A stretch of 42,488 nt of DNA. It comes from Planctomycetota bacterium. GTDB taxonomy: Bacteria; Planctomycetota; JACOTG01. Below the pieces are notes generated by a model that was given only the letters and a program-made list of their open reading frames with translations, ran no database searches and was not told the origin of the DNA. Position numbers and translations under genes: made by a program. Shown here piece after piece: positions 33,505-41,531 of the stretch (its first letter is position 1; every line of letters begins with the position of its first letter). Location: the NCBI GenBank assembly GCA_016178505.1, contig JACOTG010000313.1, forward strand, positions 1-42,488, in the 5' to 3' direction.

Positions 33505-35366
33505 TTCTCCTCGCCGCCGCGACCGATTTCGGAGAGCTTCTTGCCGCGGAGCACGTGCTCGGCGACCGCGTTCATCTGCATCTCCGCGATGGGCATCGTG
33601 AGGAGATTCAATCGATCGAGCGCCGCCTGCGCCGCGCTTGGATCGGAACCGGCGAGCGCCCCGCGAAGGGCGACGATGCTATCTCGGACTTCGGCTTGCT
33701 GCGCGGGAGACAATCGGGCACGCACGTTCGCGAGAGACTTCTCCGTCGCGCGGATGACGACCTCGCCGTCCGTGCGAAGGTCGATCATCCGTCGCGCCGT
33801 CATGTCTTCCTCGGCTTTCTCGACCGACTCGAGGAGCATGCGCTCGACTTCCTCGTTCGTGAGCCCGTGGCTCGGCACGACCTCGACCGATGCTTCGCGC
33901 CCGGACCGTTTCTCGAGCGCCTGCACTTTGAGAATCCCGTTCTGATCGATCAGAAACGTCACCTCGATTCGCGGGATGCCGGCCGGCATCGGCGGAATGC
34001 CGCGGAGCGTGAAGCGCCCGAGCGACCGGTTGTCCTTCGACAGCTCGCGTTCTCCCTGGAGAATGTGGATGTCGACGTTCGTCTGTCCGTCGACCCACGT
34101 GGTGAACTCATCGGTCGCGCGCGCGGGTATCGTCGAATTCCTCATGATCAGTTTGCTGAACGCGCCCCCCATCGTGTCGATCCCGAGCGACAGCGGCGTC
34201 ACGTCGAGCAGCAGGATCTCCTGCATCGCGGACCCGGACGCGTCGCCGGAAAGCGCGTGCGCCTGAACCGCTGCGCCGAGCGCCACGACCTCCTCCGGAT
34301 CGAGGTCGACGTGCGGGTCGCGGCCGAAGAACTCCTTCACTCGGCGACGAACATACGGGATGCGCGTCGTGCCGCCGACGAGGACGACGTCGTTCACTTG
34401 CGTGGTTTCGAGCTTCGCGTCCGTGAGCGCTTGGCGACACGCGCGAAGACTCCGTTCGACGAGCGGCACGAGCAGCGTCTCCAGCTCCTCGCGCGTGATT
34501 GGGCGTCGATAGTCGAGCGACCCGTCCGACGACCGTAGGCCAAGCTCGGCGCTGCTCGCGTCGGACAGCTCGATCTTCGTTGCTTCCGCGGCATCGCGCA
34601 GCGCCTGGAGCAACGACGGATCGCGCCTGACGTCGACGCCGTGGCGCGTCGCGATCTCGCGGGCGGCAACATCCATGATCGAGCGATCGATGTCGTCCCC
34701 GCCGAGGTACGTGTCGCCGGAGGTCGACAGCACCTGGAAGACTCCGTCCCGAAGCTTGAGGATCGACACGTCGAGCGTGCCCCCGCCGAAGTCGTAGACG
34801 ACGACCAGCCCGTCGTGCTGGCGGTCGAGACCGTATGCGATCGCCGCCGCCGTGGGCTCGTTGATGATGCGAAGGACGTCGAGCCCCGCGAGACGCCCCG
34901 CATCGCGCGTCGCCTGCCGCTGCGCGTCGTCGAAGTATGCGGGGACCGTGATGACAGCGCGCGTGACTTCGACTCCGAGCCGCGCTTCGGCGCGATCGCG
35001 GACCTCGCGGAGGATCATCGCCGACAGCTCCTGCGGCGTGTATGCCCGGTCACGGACGCGGACTCGAACGAGCTTTCGATCGGTCTCCTCGACGTGATAG
35101 GGCACGAACCGAAGCTCGTGCTCCAGGTCGGCGAGACCCTTCCCCATCAATCGCTTGATCGAGAAGATCGTGTTCTCGGGCTCTGCGATCGCGCGCCGGC
35201 GCGCCTCGTCGCCGATCAGCACCTCGCCGTCCGCGGTGAACGAGAGCACCGACGGGACGAAGCGGCGGCCCGCTTCGTCGCGAACGACCTCGGGACCGCG
35301 CGGTCCGACCCAAGCGCAGAGGCTCAGCGTCGTCCCGAGGTCGATTCCGACAACCGTGTCCGCCAT
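33501..35366 (-). CDS. hscA: Fe-S assembly Hsp70 chaperone HscA
   Basis: The 621-residue Hsp70 releases clusters from IscU in an ATP-driven cycle with HscB. The ATPase domain has VVGIDLGTTLSL, INEPTAAAIAYGLD, VVVYDFGGGTLDVSILKL and VVLVGGTTRIPYVRRRV. The substrate domain starts near 390 (LLLDVTPLSLGIDTMGG) and ends in a short helical lid without a DnaK-type disordered tail, as expected for HscA. It is called HscA rather than DnaK by length and by context directly after hscB. The ATG has AAAGGGGA upstream. The 59-nt gap to hscB is the largest within the isc set. Confidence 0.92.
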   Translation of the reverse strand: MADTVVGIDLGTTLSLCAWVGPRGPEVVRDEAGRRFVPSVLSFTADGEVLIGDEARRRAIAEPENTIFSIKRLMGKGLADLEHELRFVPYHVEETDRKLVRVRVRDRAYTPQELSAMILREVRDRAEARLGVEVTRAVITVPAYFDDAQRQATRDAGRLAGLDVLRIINEPTAAAIAYGLDRQHDGLVVVYDFGGGTLDVSILKLRDGVFQVLSTSGDTYLGGDDIDRSIMDVAAREIATRHGVDVRRDPSLLQALRDAAEATKIELSDASSAELGLRSSDGSLDYRRPITREELETLLVPLVERSLRACRQALTDAKLETTQVNDVVLVGGTTRIPYVRRRVKEFFGRDPHVDLDPEEVVALGAAVQAHALSGDASGSAMQEILLLDVTPLSLGIDTMGGAFSKLIMRNSTIPARATDEFTTWVDGQTNVDIHILQGERELSKDNRSLGRFTLRGIPPMPAGIPRIEVTFLIDQNGILKVQALEKRSGREASVEVVPSHGLTNEEVERMLLESVEKAEEDMTARRMIDLRTDGEVVIRATEKSLANVRARLSPAQQAEVRDSIVALRGALAGSDPSAAQAALDRLNLLTMPIAEMQMNAVAEHVLRGKKLSEIGRGGEEK

Positions 35367-35425
35367 CGGCGGTCCCCTTTCGATTTCGTTTTCGCGTCTC
35401 TCGGACCACGACTCGGCCGCACAGC

Positions 35426-36052
35426 CTAGCTTTCGGTCGACTCCCGGAGAAGGGTCGCGAGATAGGTTGTTGCGTTCAGCGTCGTGCGAATCTCGCGCGC
35501 GAGCGCATCGAACGCGGCGCGATCCTCGCGCGGCGTGGACTCGAGCCGCGCGAACTGCCCGGCGATCGTCGCCAGCAGCGACGCCTGCCGCGCTGCAAAC
35601 GACGCCCGGAGCTCGCCGAGTTTCGCGCGATCACCGGACGCCTTCGCCTCTTCGACGGCCTCGCGCGCTTCGAGCATTTCGGAGACGAACGCAGGAGGAG
35701 TGCGGCGTTCCGCTGCCCCCGTCGGCCCACCGAGGAGCACGAGGAGGTAGTCCGCGCGCTTCCACGGGTCGCGTAGGGTCACCACCGCGTCATTGAGCGC
35801 GGCGCTCGACCGCAAGCTCTTCGCGCGTTCGGCCTCGGACCGTCCGATGAACCGATCCGGGTGCAACACCCGAGAGTGCGCGATCAATCGAGCCTCGAGA
35901 TCTTCGACGTCGAGTGCGAAGCGGGGCGCGAGCCCAAGCCGGCGGAAATGATCGATGCCCGGCGTCTCGTCGAGTAGCACGCGACAGCTCGAGCAAAAGA
36001 CCGGGTTGTCGAGGCTGGCGCCGCAGGCCGGGCAACGCACTTCGGCAGTCAC
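35426..36052 (-). CDS. hscB: Fe-S assembly J-domain co-chaperone HscB with N-terminal zinc ribbon
   Basis: The 208-residue protein recruits IscU to HscA and stimulates its ATPase. A J-domain (about 32-105) contains DHFRRLGLAPRFALDVEDLE, the catalytic HPD in VLHPDRFIG and LRDPWKRADYLL. The C-terminal helical bundle (about 125-205) is the IscU-binding part. Residues 7-23 add a tetracysteine motif, CPAC and CSSC, which E. coli HscB lacks but human HSC20 has. The start is GTG 36052, 7 nt after the iscA stop, with only a weak ribosome site, so it may depend on translation of iscA. Confidence 0.92.
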   Translation of the reverse strand: MTAEVRCPACGASLDNPVFCSSCRVLLDETPGIDHFRRLGLAPRFALDVEDLEARLIAHSRVLHPDRFIGRSEAERAKSLRSSAALNDAVVTLRDPWKRADYLLVLLGGPTGAAERRTPPAFVSEMLEAREAVEEAKASGDRAKLGELRASFAARQASLLATIAGQFARLESTPREDRAAFDALAREIRTTLNATTYLATLLRESTES

Positions 36053-36059
36053 CTGGGAA

Positions 36060-36395
36060 CTAGGAGACGCCGAACGACGTGCCGCACCCGCAGGACTTCG
36101 CCGCGTTCGGGTTCCTGAAGACGAACCCCTTGCCCATGAGCCCGTCCTGGTAGTCGACCTCGGTGTTGACGAGGTAGAGCAGGCTCTTCCGATCGACGAT
36201 CAGACGCGCTCCGTGGAGTTCGATGATCTGGTCGATCGCGGAAAGCCGATGGTCGAGACCAACGCTGTAGGTGAATCCCGAGCACCCGCCCCCCTTCACG
36301 GCGACGCGCAAGCCCGTCGATTCAGGGAGTCGATTGACCGCGACGAGACGTTTCACCTCGTTCGCCGCCTTTTCGGACATCGTGAGCGTTGCCAT
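36060..36395 (-). CDS. iscA: A-type Fe-S carrier IscA
   Basis: From ATG 36395 the protein has 111 residues, the usual length, and begins LTMSEKAANEVKRLV. The three cluster ligands are present: C38 in GGGCSGFTY, and C102 and C104 in SCGCGTSF. It accepts or carries 2Fe-2S/4Fe-4S clusters to apo-proteins. An in-frame ATG at 36446 would add 17 residues and overlap iscU; family length favours 36395. No ribosome site precedes it, and it starts 19 nt after the iscU stop, so translational re-initiation is likely. Confidence 0.93.
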   Translation of the reverse strand: MATLTMSEKAANEVKRLVAVNRLPESTGLRVAVKGGGCSGFTYSVGLDHRLSAIDQIIELHGARLIVDRKSLLYLVNTEVDYQDGLMGKGFVFRNPNAAKSCGCGTSFGVS

Positions 36396-36414
36396 GTTGG
36401 ATGCGGCGTCGGCG

Positions 36415-36831
36415 CTAGCGCCGGACGTCGACCTCCGCACTTGCATCGCCGGCCGCGAGCTTCTTCCGGTAGTCCAGGACGGCGGCCTTGATCGCGTCTT
36501 CGGCGAGGACCGAGCAGTGGATCTTCACGGGTGGCAGCGCCAGCTCCTCCAGGATTTGCGTACTCTTGATTTCCAATGCCTGGTCGAGGGTCTTGCCCTT
36601 CACCCATTCCGTCGCCAGGCTCGAGCTCGCGATCGCGCTGCCGCAACCAAACGTCTTGAAGCGGGCGTCGACGATCACGTCGTTCTCATCGACCTTGAGC
36701 TGGAGCTTCATCACGTCGCCGCACTCGGGCGCGCCGACGATTCCGGTACCGACCCGCGGTTCTTCTCTCGGAAATGCGCCGAGATTGCGCGGATTGGTGG
36801 TGTGATCGTTCAGCTTGTCGTTGTCGGACAT
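36415..36831 (-). CDS. iscU: Fe-S cluster scaffold IscU
   Basis: The 138-residue scaffold assembles new 2Fe-2S clusters. The three ligands are C37 (APECGD, with D39), C63 (TFGCGSAIASSS) and C106 (HCS, with H105). The HscA recognition motif LPPVK sits at 99-103, the same numbering as in E. coli IscU. The ATG at 36831 has a perfect AGGAGG upstream, located inside the 3' end region of iscS (4 nt between genes). It is the strongest ribosome site of the operon, fitting a scaffold needed in excess. Confidence 0.95.
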   Translation of the reverse strand: MSDNDKLNDHTTNPRNLGAFPREEPRVGTGIVGAPECGDVMKLQLKVDENDVIVDARFKTFGCGSAIASSSLATEWVKGKTLDQALEIKSTQILEELALPPVKIHCSVLAEDAIKAAVLDYRKKLAAGDASAEVDVRR

Positions 36832-36835
36832 GTCG

Positions 36836-38035
36836 TCAGGACCTCCTGGACGATCGTGCATCCGCCTCATCGCTACACGGTGCCGTTTCGCGAAGCAGTT
36901 GCACTTCCTCGACCACGCGCTTGGCGGCGTAGTCGATTTCCTCCTCGGTGTTGAATCGGCCGATCCCGAACCGGATCGACGCGTGAACGAGGTCGTCCGC
37001 GACGCCGATGGCGCGAAGCACGTGCGACGGTCCTCCGCTCGCCGACGCACACGCCGAACCCGTCGACACAGCGACGTCCTTGAGTCGAATGACCAATGAC
37101 TCGGCCTGCACGCCCGCGACGCTGACGTTCAGGTTGCCGTCGAGCCCATCGTCGGGAGAGCCGTTCAGCGTCATTCCTTCGATCGCCGATGCGAGCGCGC
37201 GATGCAAGCGATCTCGCAGCCCGCGCACCCGTCTCCGCTCCTCGTCCATTCCCTCGATCGCAATCTCGACGGCGCGGCCGAAGCCGACGATTCCGGGAAC
37301 GTTCAGCGTACCGGAGCGCAAGCCGCGCTCGTGCCCGCCGCCGTCGATCTGCGGCGCGATTCGGACACGCGGGTTCTTGCGGCGCAGCCAAAGGGCGCCG
37401 ATGCCCTTCGGTCCGTAGAGCTTGTGCGCCGTCAGCGACAGGAGATCGATGCCCATCGCCTGGACGTCGACGGGGATCTTCCCCACCGCTTGCGTGGCAT
37501 CGCAGTGCAATAGGACGCCGGCGGCCTTCGTAATGCGTCCCACCTCGGCGATGGGATGAATCGTACCGATCTCGTTGTTCGCCAGCATGAGCGTCACGAG
37601 CACGGTCCGGGGGCCGATCGCAGCACGGACGGCGGCGAGCTCGATGCGACCCATCGAATCCACGGGCAGCACAGTCAGCTCGATCTTCCGTTCGCGCTCG
37701 AGACGGCGACAGACGTCGAGGACCGAGGGATGCTCGGTCGCCGCCGTGACGACATGGTTGCCTTTGGCCGCGTTCGCGTCGACGACGCCCTTGATTGCGA
37801 GGTTGTTGGACTCGGTCGCTCCGCTCGTGAAGACGATTTCGACCGGCGAGCCGTGGATCGCGACCGCGACGCGCTCGCGCGCCGCTTCGACCGCGGCTTC
37901 GGCCTTCCAGCCGAAGACGTGCGTGCGGCTCGCGGCGTTCCCGAACTCGTCGCGGAAGTAAGGGAACATCGCGTCGAGGACCCGCGAATCGACCGGGGTC
38001 GTCGAGTGGTGGTCGAGATAGATTGGAAGCTTCAT
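36836..38035 (-). CDS. iscS: Cysteine desulfurase IscS
   Basis: The 399-residue PLP enzyme converts cysteine to alanine and delivers persulfide sulfur to IscU and ThiI. The N-terminus reads IYLDHHSTTPVDSRVLDAM. PLP contacts include TSGATESNNLAIKG and ATEHPSVLD. The Schiff-base lysine is K205 (LTAHKLYGPKG), and the mobile-loop catalytic cysteine is C329 (STGSACASAS), both near the E. coli positions. The loop has the group I (IscS/NifS) form. It starts 9 nt after iscR. The C-terminal tail (SDEADARSSRRS) is extended and polar. Confidence 0.95.
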   Translation of the reverse strand: MKLPIYLDHHSTTPVDSRVLDAMFPYFRDEFGNAASRTHVFGWKAEAAVEAARERVAVAIHGSPVEIVFTSGATESNNLAIKGVVDANAAKGNHVVTAATEHPSVLDVCRRLERERKIELTVLPVDSMGRIELAAVRAAIGPRTVLVTLMLANNEIGTIHPIAEVGRITKAAGVLLHCDATQAVGKIPVDVQAMGIDLLSLTAHKLYGPKGIGALWLRRKNPRVRIAPQIDGGGHERGLRSGTLNVPGIVGFGRAVEIAIEGMDEERRRVRGLRDRLHRALASAIEGMTLNGSPDDGLDGNLNVSVAGVQAESLVIRLKDVAVSTGSACASASGGPSHVLRAIGVADDLVHASIRFGIGRFNTEEEIDYAAKRVVEEVQLLRETAPCSDEADARSSRRS

Positions 38036-38044
38036 GGGGTCCGA

Positions 38045-38479
38045 CTACTCTGTGACGGCGGGCACCGCGGCGGCGAGCGACGCGATCGTGACGCCGTTCA
38101 AGAGGTCCTCGACCTTTTTGTGGACTTGAACGAGCGGACGACTGATCGGGCAGCTCAACAGGATTTGACAACCGCACGAGTCCGCGGGCGCCTCTCGACA
38201 GATGCAGTCGGCCAGCCGGAACGGACCTTCGAGTGCCTCGATCACCTGGGTGAGGCGGATGCGCTCCGGCGCTTGCACGAGCTGGTACCCGCCGTTGGTG
38301 CCGCGCACGGATCGAACGAGACCGTTGCGCGACAGGGCCTTCAGGATGTTCGACAGGATTGGAAGGGGGATGCCGAATCGTTCCGCGACCTCTCTCGCGC
38401 TGACGATGCGGTCGCGATGGGTGCAGAGATAGACGAGGGCGATCACACCGTAGTCGGTTTTCTTCGTCAGTCGCAACAT
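38045..38479 (-). CDS. iscR: Rrf2-family Fe-S regulator IscR
   Basis: This 144-residue winged-helix repressor starts MLRLTKKTDYGVIALVYLC, with the recognition part ILSNILKALSRNGLVRSVRG and the wing TNGGYQLVQAPERIRL. A C-terminal cluster-binding loop has five cysteines, C92, C94, C102, C104 and C110, against three in E. coli IscR (C92, C98, C104). It most likely senses Fe-S status and represses this operon. It is the first gene, with a GAGGGA site upstream and a predicted promoter at 38548-38520. SufR- or RirA-like behaviour cannot be excluded, but the isc context is decisive for the name. Confidence 0.9.
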   Translation of the reverse strand: MLRLTKKTDYGVIALVYLCTHRDRIVSAREVAERFGIPLPILSNILKALSRNGLVRSVRGTNGGYQLVQAPERIRLTQVIEALEGPFRLADCICREAPADSCGCQILLSCPISRPLVQVHKKVEDLLNGVTIASLAAAVPAVTE

Positions 38480-38519
38480 GGGAAGGGTCCCTCGCCGGCA
38501 TCACTAGGAAAGGCCTCTA

Positions 38520-38548
38520 CGATTAGCACTATTTCGGTGCAGAATCAA
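38520..38548 (-). promoter_or_regulatory. Predicted promoter of the isc operon with small internal dyad
   Basis: On the minus strand TTGATT (38548-38543), 17 nt and TAATCG (38525-38520) form a moderate promoter 41 nt upstream of the iscR ATG. The spacer contains GCAC-N7-GTGC, an inverted repeat that could be an IscR half-site pair. The -10 match is weak (3 of 6), but this is the least GC-rich stretch of the gap 38480-38613. Confidence 0.4.
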
Positions 38549-38613
38549 GGTTTGCCGCGGGACAGCGGGTGCGAAGGGGTGCGCTTCGAAGCGGGGCAGA
38601 CGAGGCGTGACCG

Positions 38614-38916
38614 CTACGACGCGGCACCCGTTCGCGGGCCCCAAGGGGTGTCCGGGACTCGCAAGTGGAAGCCGGTGCGGTCGGCGTCGACGATCGCGCC
38701 ACGCAAGTACGTGAAGCTCCAGGGGTCGACGATCACCTGGAACCCGTCGCACGCGAAGGTACGGTCGTCGTCGTGCGTTCGGTCGAGCTGATAGACGATC
38801 TCGTGACCGGTCGCGCTGCCGGGCTCGACGTAGATGCGGAGTGCTTTCCCCCGCGCCTTCTCGGCTCGGATCCACTCCTGAACGCGGGCGACGGCGCTTG
38901 GCGTCAACGTGATCAT
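38614..38916 (-). CDS. HesB/IscA-fold protein lacking the cluster cysteines
   Basis: From ATG 38916, with GAGG upstream, the protein has 100 residues. ITLTPSAVARVQEWI opens like IscA, and LRIYVEPGSATGHEIVYQLD and DGFQVIVDPWSFTYLRGAIVD follow the HesB-like fold throughout. The three metal ligands are absent: the GGGCSG site reads EPGSATG, and the SCGCGTSF end is replaced by VPDTPWGPRTG. One cysteine remains (C56). It probably does not hold a cluster in the usual way; binding to IscS/IscU or to a client is conceivable. It lies upstream of iscR in the same orientation. An upstream ATG at 38946 is a weaker start. Confidence 0.8.
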   Translation of the reverse strand: MITLTPSAVARVQEWIRAEKARGKALRIYVEPGSATGHEIVYQLDRTHDDDRTFACDGFQVIVDPWSFTYLRGAIVDADRTGFHLRVPDTPWGPRTGAAS

Positions 38917-38991
38917 GACGGCCTCACGAGTGAACGAAATCGGCACCGTTTCCCTATCCGCTTTTCGAAGGACGAAACTTGAGGCGTTTCG

Positions 38992-39031
38992 GAGCGACCG
39001 TCGGCTCGACTCGAAAAGCGGTCGGTCGCTC
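38992..39031. repeat. 9-bp perfect inverted repeat after thiI
   Basis: GAGCGACCG (38992-39000) and its complement CGGTCGCTC (39023-39031) enclose 22 nt in the 156-bp gap between thiI and the HesB-like gene. It could be a terminator of thiI, but no T-tract follows, or a leader element of the next gene. Confidence 0.4.
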
Positions 39032-39072
39032 GTTCTCCGAGTCGGATTTCGAGGTCTCGGGGGGATCCGAGG

Positions 39073-40266
39073 TCAGACGGGCCGCGCCGGCGCCGATTCT
39101 TCGTTCGCAACCACGAGGAGCCGCTCTGCCGTCGACTCGGCTTCGGCGACGAGAGGCTCGAATTCGATCGCCGCTTCCATGCGAACGATGTCTTCGAGCG
39201 AGCCGCGCGTCTCGGGCTGAGGCGCAATGAGGAAGGAACAACAATCGCCGTACGGCAGGATCGACGTTTCGAAGGTTCCGATGCGACGGGCCTGCGCCAC
39301 GATGTCCTTCTTGTCGTCGCCCGCGAGCGGCGTGAGCACAGGGTTGTGCGTCGCCGCGTGGATCACCCGCATGTTGGCGAGCGTTTGCGATGCGACCTGA
39401 CCGACCGAATCGCCGGTAACGAGCGCGAGCGCGCGCTCGCGGAAGAGGATCCGATCGGCCACGCGAAACATCGCGCGCCGGTACACGAGCATGCGGTGCG
39501 ACGCAGGCACGCTCGAAACGATCTCGCGTTGGATCCTCTCGAACGGAACGAGATAGACCCGGGTGGGACCCTGTGCCCGTGCGAGCACGCGCACGATGCC
39601 GTCGATTTTTTCGCGGACGCCGGCGCCGGCCCCGGCCGCCGGATTGAAGAAATGGCAGCAGACGACGCGACAGCCGCGACGGATCATTCGCCACGCCGCC
39701 ACCGGCGAGTCGAGCCCGCCCGACAGTAGCGCGATGACCTTGCCGCTCACGCCAACGGGTAGTCCGCCCGGCCCGTCGATGCGCTCGGTGAACAAATAGA
39801 AGCGATGGCGATCGGCCTCGATCCGGAAGACGAGCGGGGCCTTTTCGAGATCGACGGGCCGGCCGGTCGCGGCGACGACGGCAGCGCCGACCTGGCGATT
39901 GAGGTCCACACTTCGAAACGGGAGCCCTTTGTCGGCGCGCCGAGACTCGATTCGGAACGATCCAGGCGGCGCCGCTTTGGCGAGTTCGACGACCGCACGC
40001 GAAATTGCCTCCACGTCGGGCGGATGGGTGGCCGCAACGGCGCACCACGCGACGCCGGGTATCTCCGAGATGCGGCGCGCGATCGCGTCGGCATCGACGC
40101 CTTCGGCGATGTCGGCAGCGAGACGGCCGGGCTCGCGTCGCACGTGGCGCACTCCCATGGACCCGCCCACCACGGAAACGGACGACATGAGGCGGCGTTC
40201 GAAATAGGGCCGATTCTGGCCCTTGATCCCGACTTCGCCGTAGTGAACGAGCAACGTGTCTGCCAT
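39073..40266 (-). CDS. thiI: tRNA 4-thiouridine synthase ThiI, without rhodanese domain
   Basis: From ATG 40266 the 397-residue enzyme makes s4U8 in tRNA using ATP and sulfur from IscS; in some bacteria it also serves thiazole synthesis. It begins LLVHYGEVGIKGQNRPYFER (NFLD/THUMP region), with the THUMP domain to about 170. The PP-loop ATPase follows with VIALLSGGLDSPVAAW, LVTGDSVGQVASQTLANM and LPYGDCCSFLIAPQPETR. The C-terminal rhodanese domain of E. coli ThiI is absent, as in the Bacillus type. It lies close to iscS on the same strand, its expected sulfur donor. It diverges from mqnE. Confidence 0.93.
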   Translation of the reverse strand: MADTLLVHYGEVGIKGQNRPYFERRLMSSVSVVGGSMGVRHVRREPGRLAADIAEGVDADAIARRISEIPGVAWCAVAATHPPDVEAISRAVVELAKAAPPGSFRIESRRADKGLPFRSVDLNRQVGAAVVAATGRPVDLEKAPLVFRIEADRHRFYLFTERIDGPGGLPVGVSGKVIALLSGGLDSPVAAWRMIRRGCRVVCCHFFNPAAGAGAGVREKIDGIVRVLARAQGPTRVYLVPFERIQREIVSSVPASHRMLVYRRAMFRVADRILFRERALALVTGDSVGQVASQTLANMRVIHAATHNPVLTPLAGDDKKDIVAQARRIGTFETSILPYGDCCSFLIAPQPETRGSLEDIVRMEAAIEFEPLVAEAESTAERLLVVANEESAPARPV

Positions 40267-40327
40267 CGCGCGGGAAACCCTACCTGCGGCGGCACGCGAG
40301 AGCAACAGCCGTCGGCGAAGCCGTTCG

Positions 40328-40356
40328 TTGACCGTGCAGAGCGCGGCCGATATAAC
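40328..40356 (+). promoter_or_regulatory. Near-consensus sigma70 promoter of mqnE
   Basis: TTGACC (40328-40333), exactly 17 nt, and TATAAC (40351-40356) give 5 of 6 matches each. It is the best promoter in the window. The transcript would start near 40363, leaving a 23-nt (GTG) or 47-nt (TTG) leader. Confidence 0.75.
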
Positions 40357-40385
40357 CTCGCGAACTCAATTCATCGGCGGGCACG

Positions 40386-41531
40386 GTGCCCGTCGCATGG
40401 GAGGCTGACTTGGCTGAGAGCTTCGCCGTCCACGGGGATCTCACGCGAATTCGCCGCAAGATCGAGCGCAACGAACGACTCGATCGCGAAGACGGGCTTG
40501 CGCTCTACGCGTCTCCGGATCTCGCCGCGATCGGCCAACTCGCGAACGAAGCGAGCGAGCGGAAGAACGGCCGCCGAGTCACGTACATCGTCAACCGACA
40601 CATCAACTACTCGAATATCTGCGGCATCACGTGCGTTTTCTGCGCGTTTGGCAAGCGTCCCGGCGAAGCCGACGGCTACGAGTTCTCGATGGAAGAGATC
40701 CTCGCCCGAGCCGGCGAGGCCGCGTCCGCCGGCGCCACCGAACTGCACATCGTCGGTGGATTGCATCCGACGCTGCCCTACGATTTCTATCCGGAGATGC
40801 TGCGCGCGATCAAATCTCGGCACCCCTCGCTTCACTTGAAGGCGTTCACGGCGGTCGAGATCGACTACTTCGCAACGCTCTCGGGAAAGACCCTCGAGCG
40901 CGTGCTGCTCGATCTGATGGACGCGGGGCTCGATTCGCTGCCCGGCGGCGGGGCCGAAGTGTTCAGCGAGCGCGTCCGCCAGAAGCTCTTCCGCGAAAAG
41001 ATGGGCGCAGAGCGCTGGCTCGAGGTGCACGACGTCGCGCACCGTCTCGGTCTGCGCTCGAACGCGACCCTGCTCTACGGTCACATCGAACGAGACGACG
41101 AAAAGGTCGACCACCTCTTGCGGCTGCGCGAGCAGCAGGACCGATCTCGCGGCTTCCTCACGTACATCCCGCTTCGGTTCCATCCGGACAACACGCCGCT
41201 CGAGAAGCTGCCGGAGGCGCGCGGCATCCGCACGCTCCGGGAGATCGCCGTCGGACGACTGCTCCTCGATAACTTCGACCACGTGAAGATCTACTGGATC
41301 ATGGCCGGGCTCGAGGTCGCGCAAATCGCGCTCGGATATGGAGCGGACGATTTCGACGGAACGGTGGTCGAGGAGAAGATCTACCACATGGCGGGCGCGC
41401 GGACGCCCGAGAAGCTCAGCGAAGCGGAGCTGCGGTCGATCATCACCGAGGCGGGGAAATCACCGGCGAAGCGCGACACGCTCTACCGTCGAGTCGAGTC
41501 CTCGCAAGGAGCGATCACGCCTGCCTCTTGA
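40386..41531 (+). CDS. mqnE: Aminodeoxyfutalosine synthase MqnE (radical SAM)
   Basis: The protein has up to 381 residues. It joins chorismate-derived 3-[(1-carboxyvinyl)oxy]benzoate and S-adenosylmethionine to aminodeoxyfutalosine, the second committed step of futalosine-route menaquinone synthesis. The radical-SAM cluster motif is C79-x3-C83-x2-C86 (NICGITCVFCAFG), preceded by VTYIVNRHINYSN. LHIVGGLHPTLPYDFYPEML and the SLPGGGAEVF segment are typical of MqnE; related MqnC differs here. A TTG at 40410 has GGGAGG 5 nt upstream and may be the true start, removing eight residues. No other mqn gene is in the window. Its 3' end overlaps the opposing ferredoxin gene by 17 bp. Confidence 0.92.
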   Translation: MPVAWEADLAESFAVHGDLTRIRRKIERNERLDREDGLALYASPDLAAIGQLANEASERKNGRRVTYIVNRHINYSNICGITCVFCAFGKRPGEADGYEFSMEEILARAGEAASAGATELHIVGGLHPTLPYDFYPEMLRAIKSRHPSLHLKAFTAVEIDYFATLSGKTLERVLLDLMDAGLDSLPGGGAEVFSERVRQKLFREKMGAERWLEVHDVAHRLGLRSNATLLYGHIERDDEKVDHLLRLREQQDRSRGFLTYIPLRFHPDNTPLEKLPEARGIRTLREIAVGRLLLDNFDHVKIYWIMAGLEVAQIALGYGADDFDGTVVEEKIYHMAGARTPEKLSEAELRSIITEAGKSPAKRDTLYRRVESSQGAITPAS

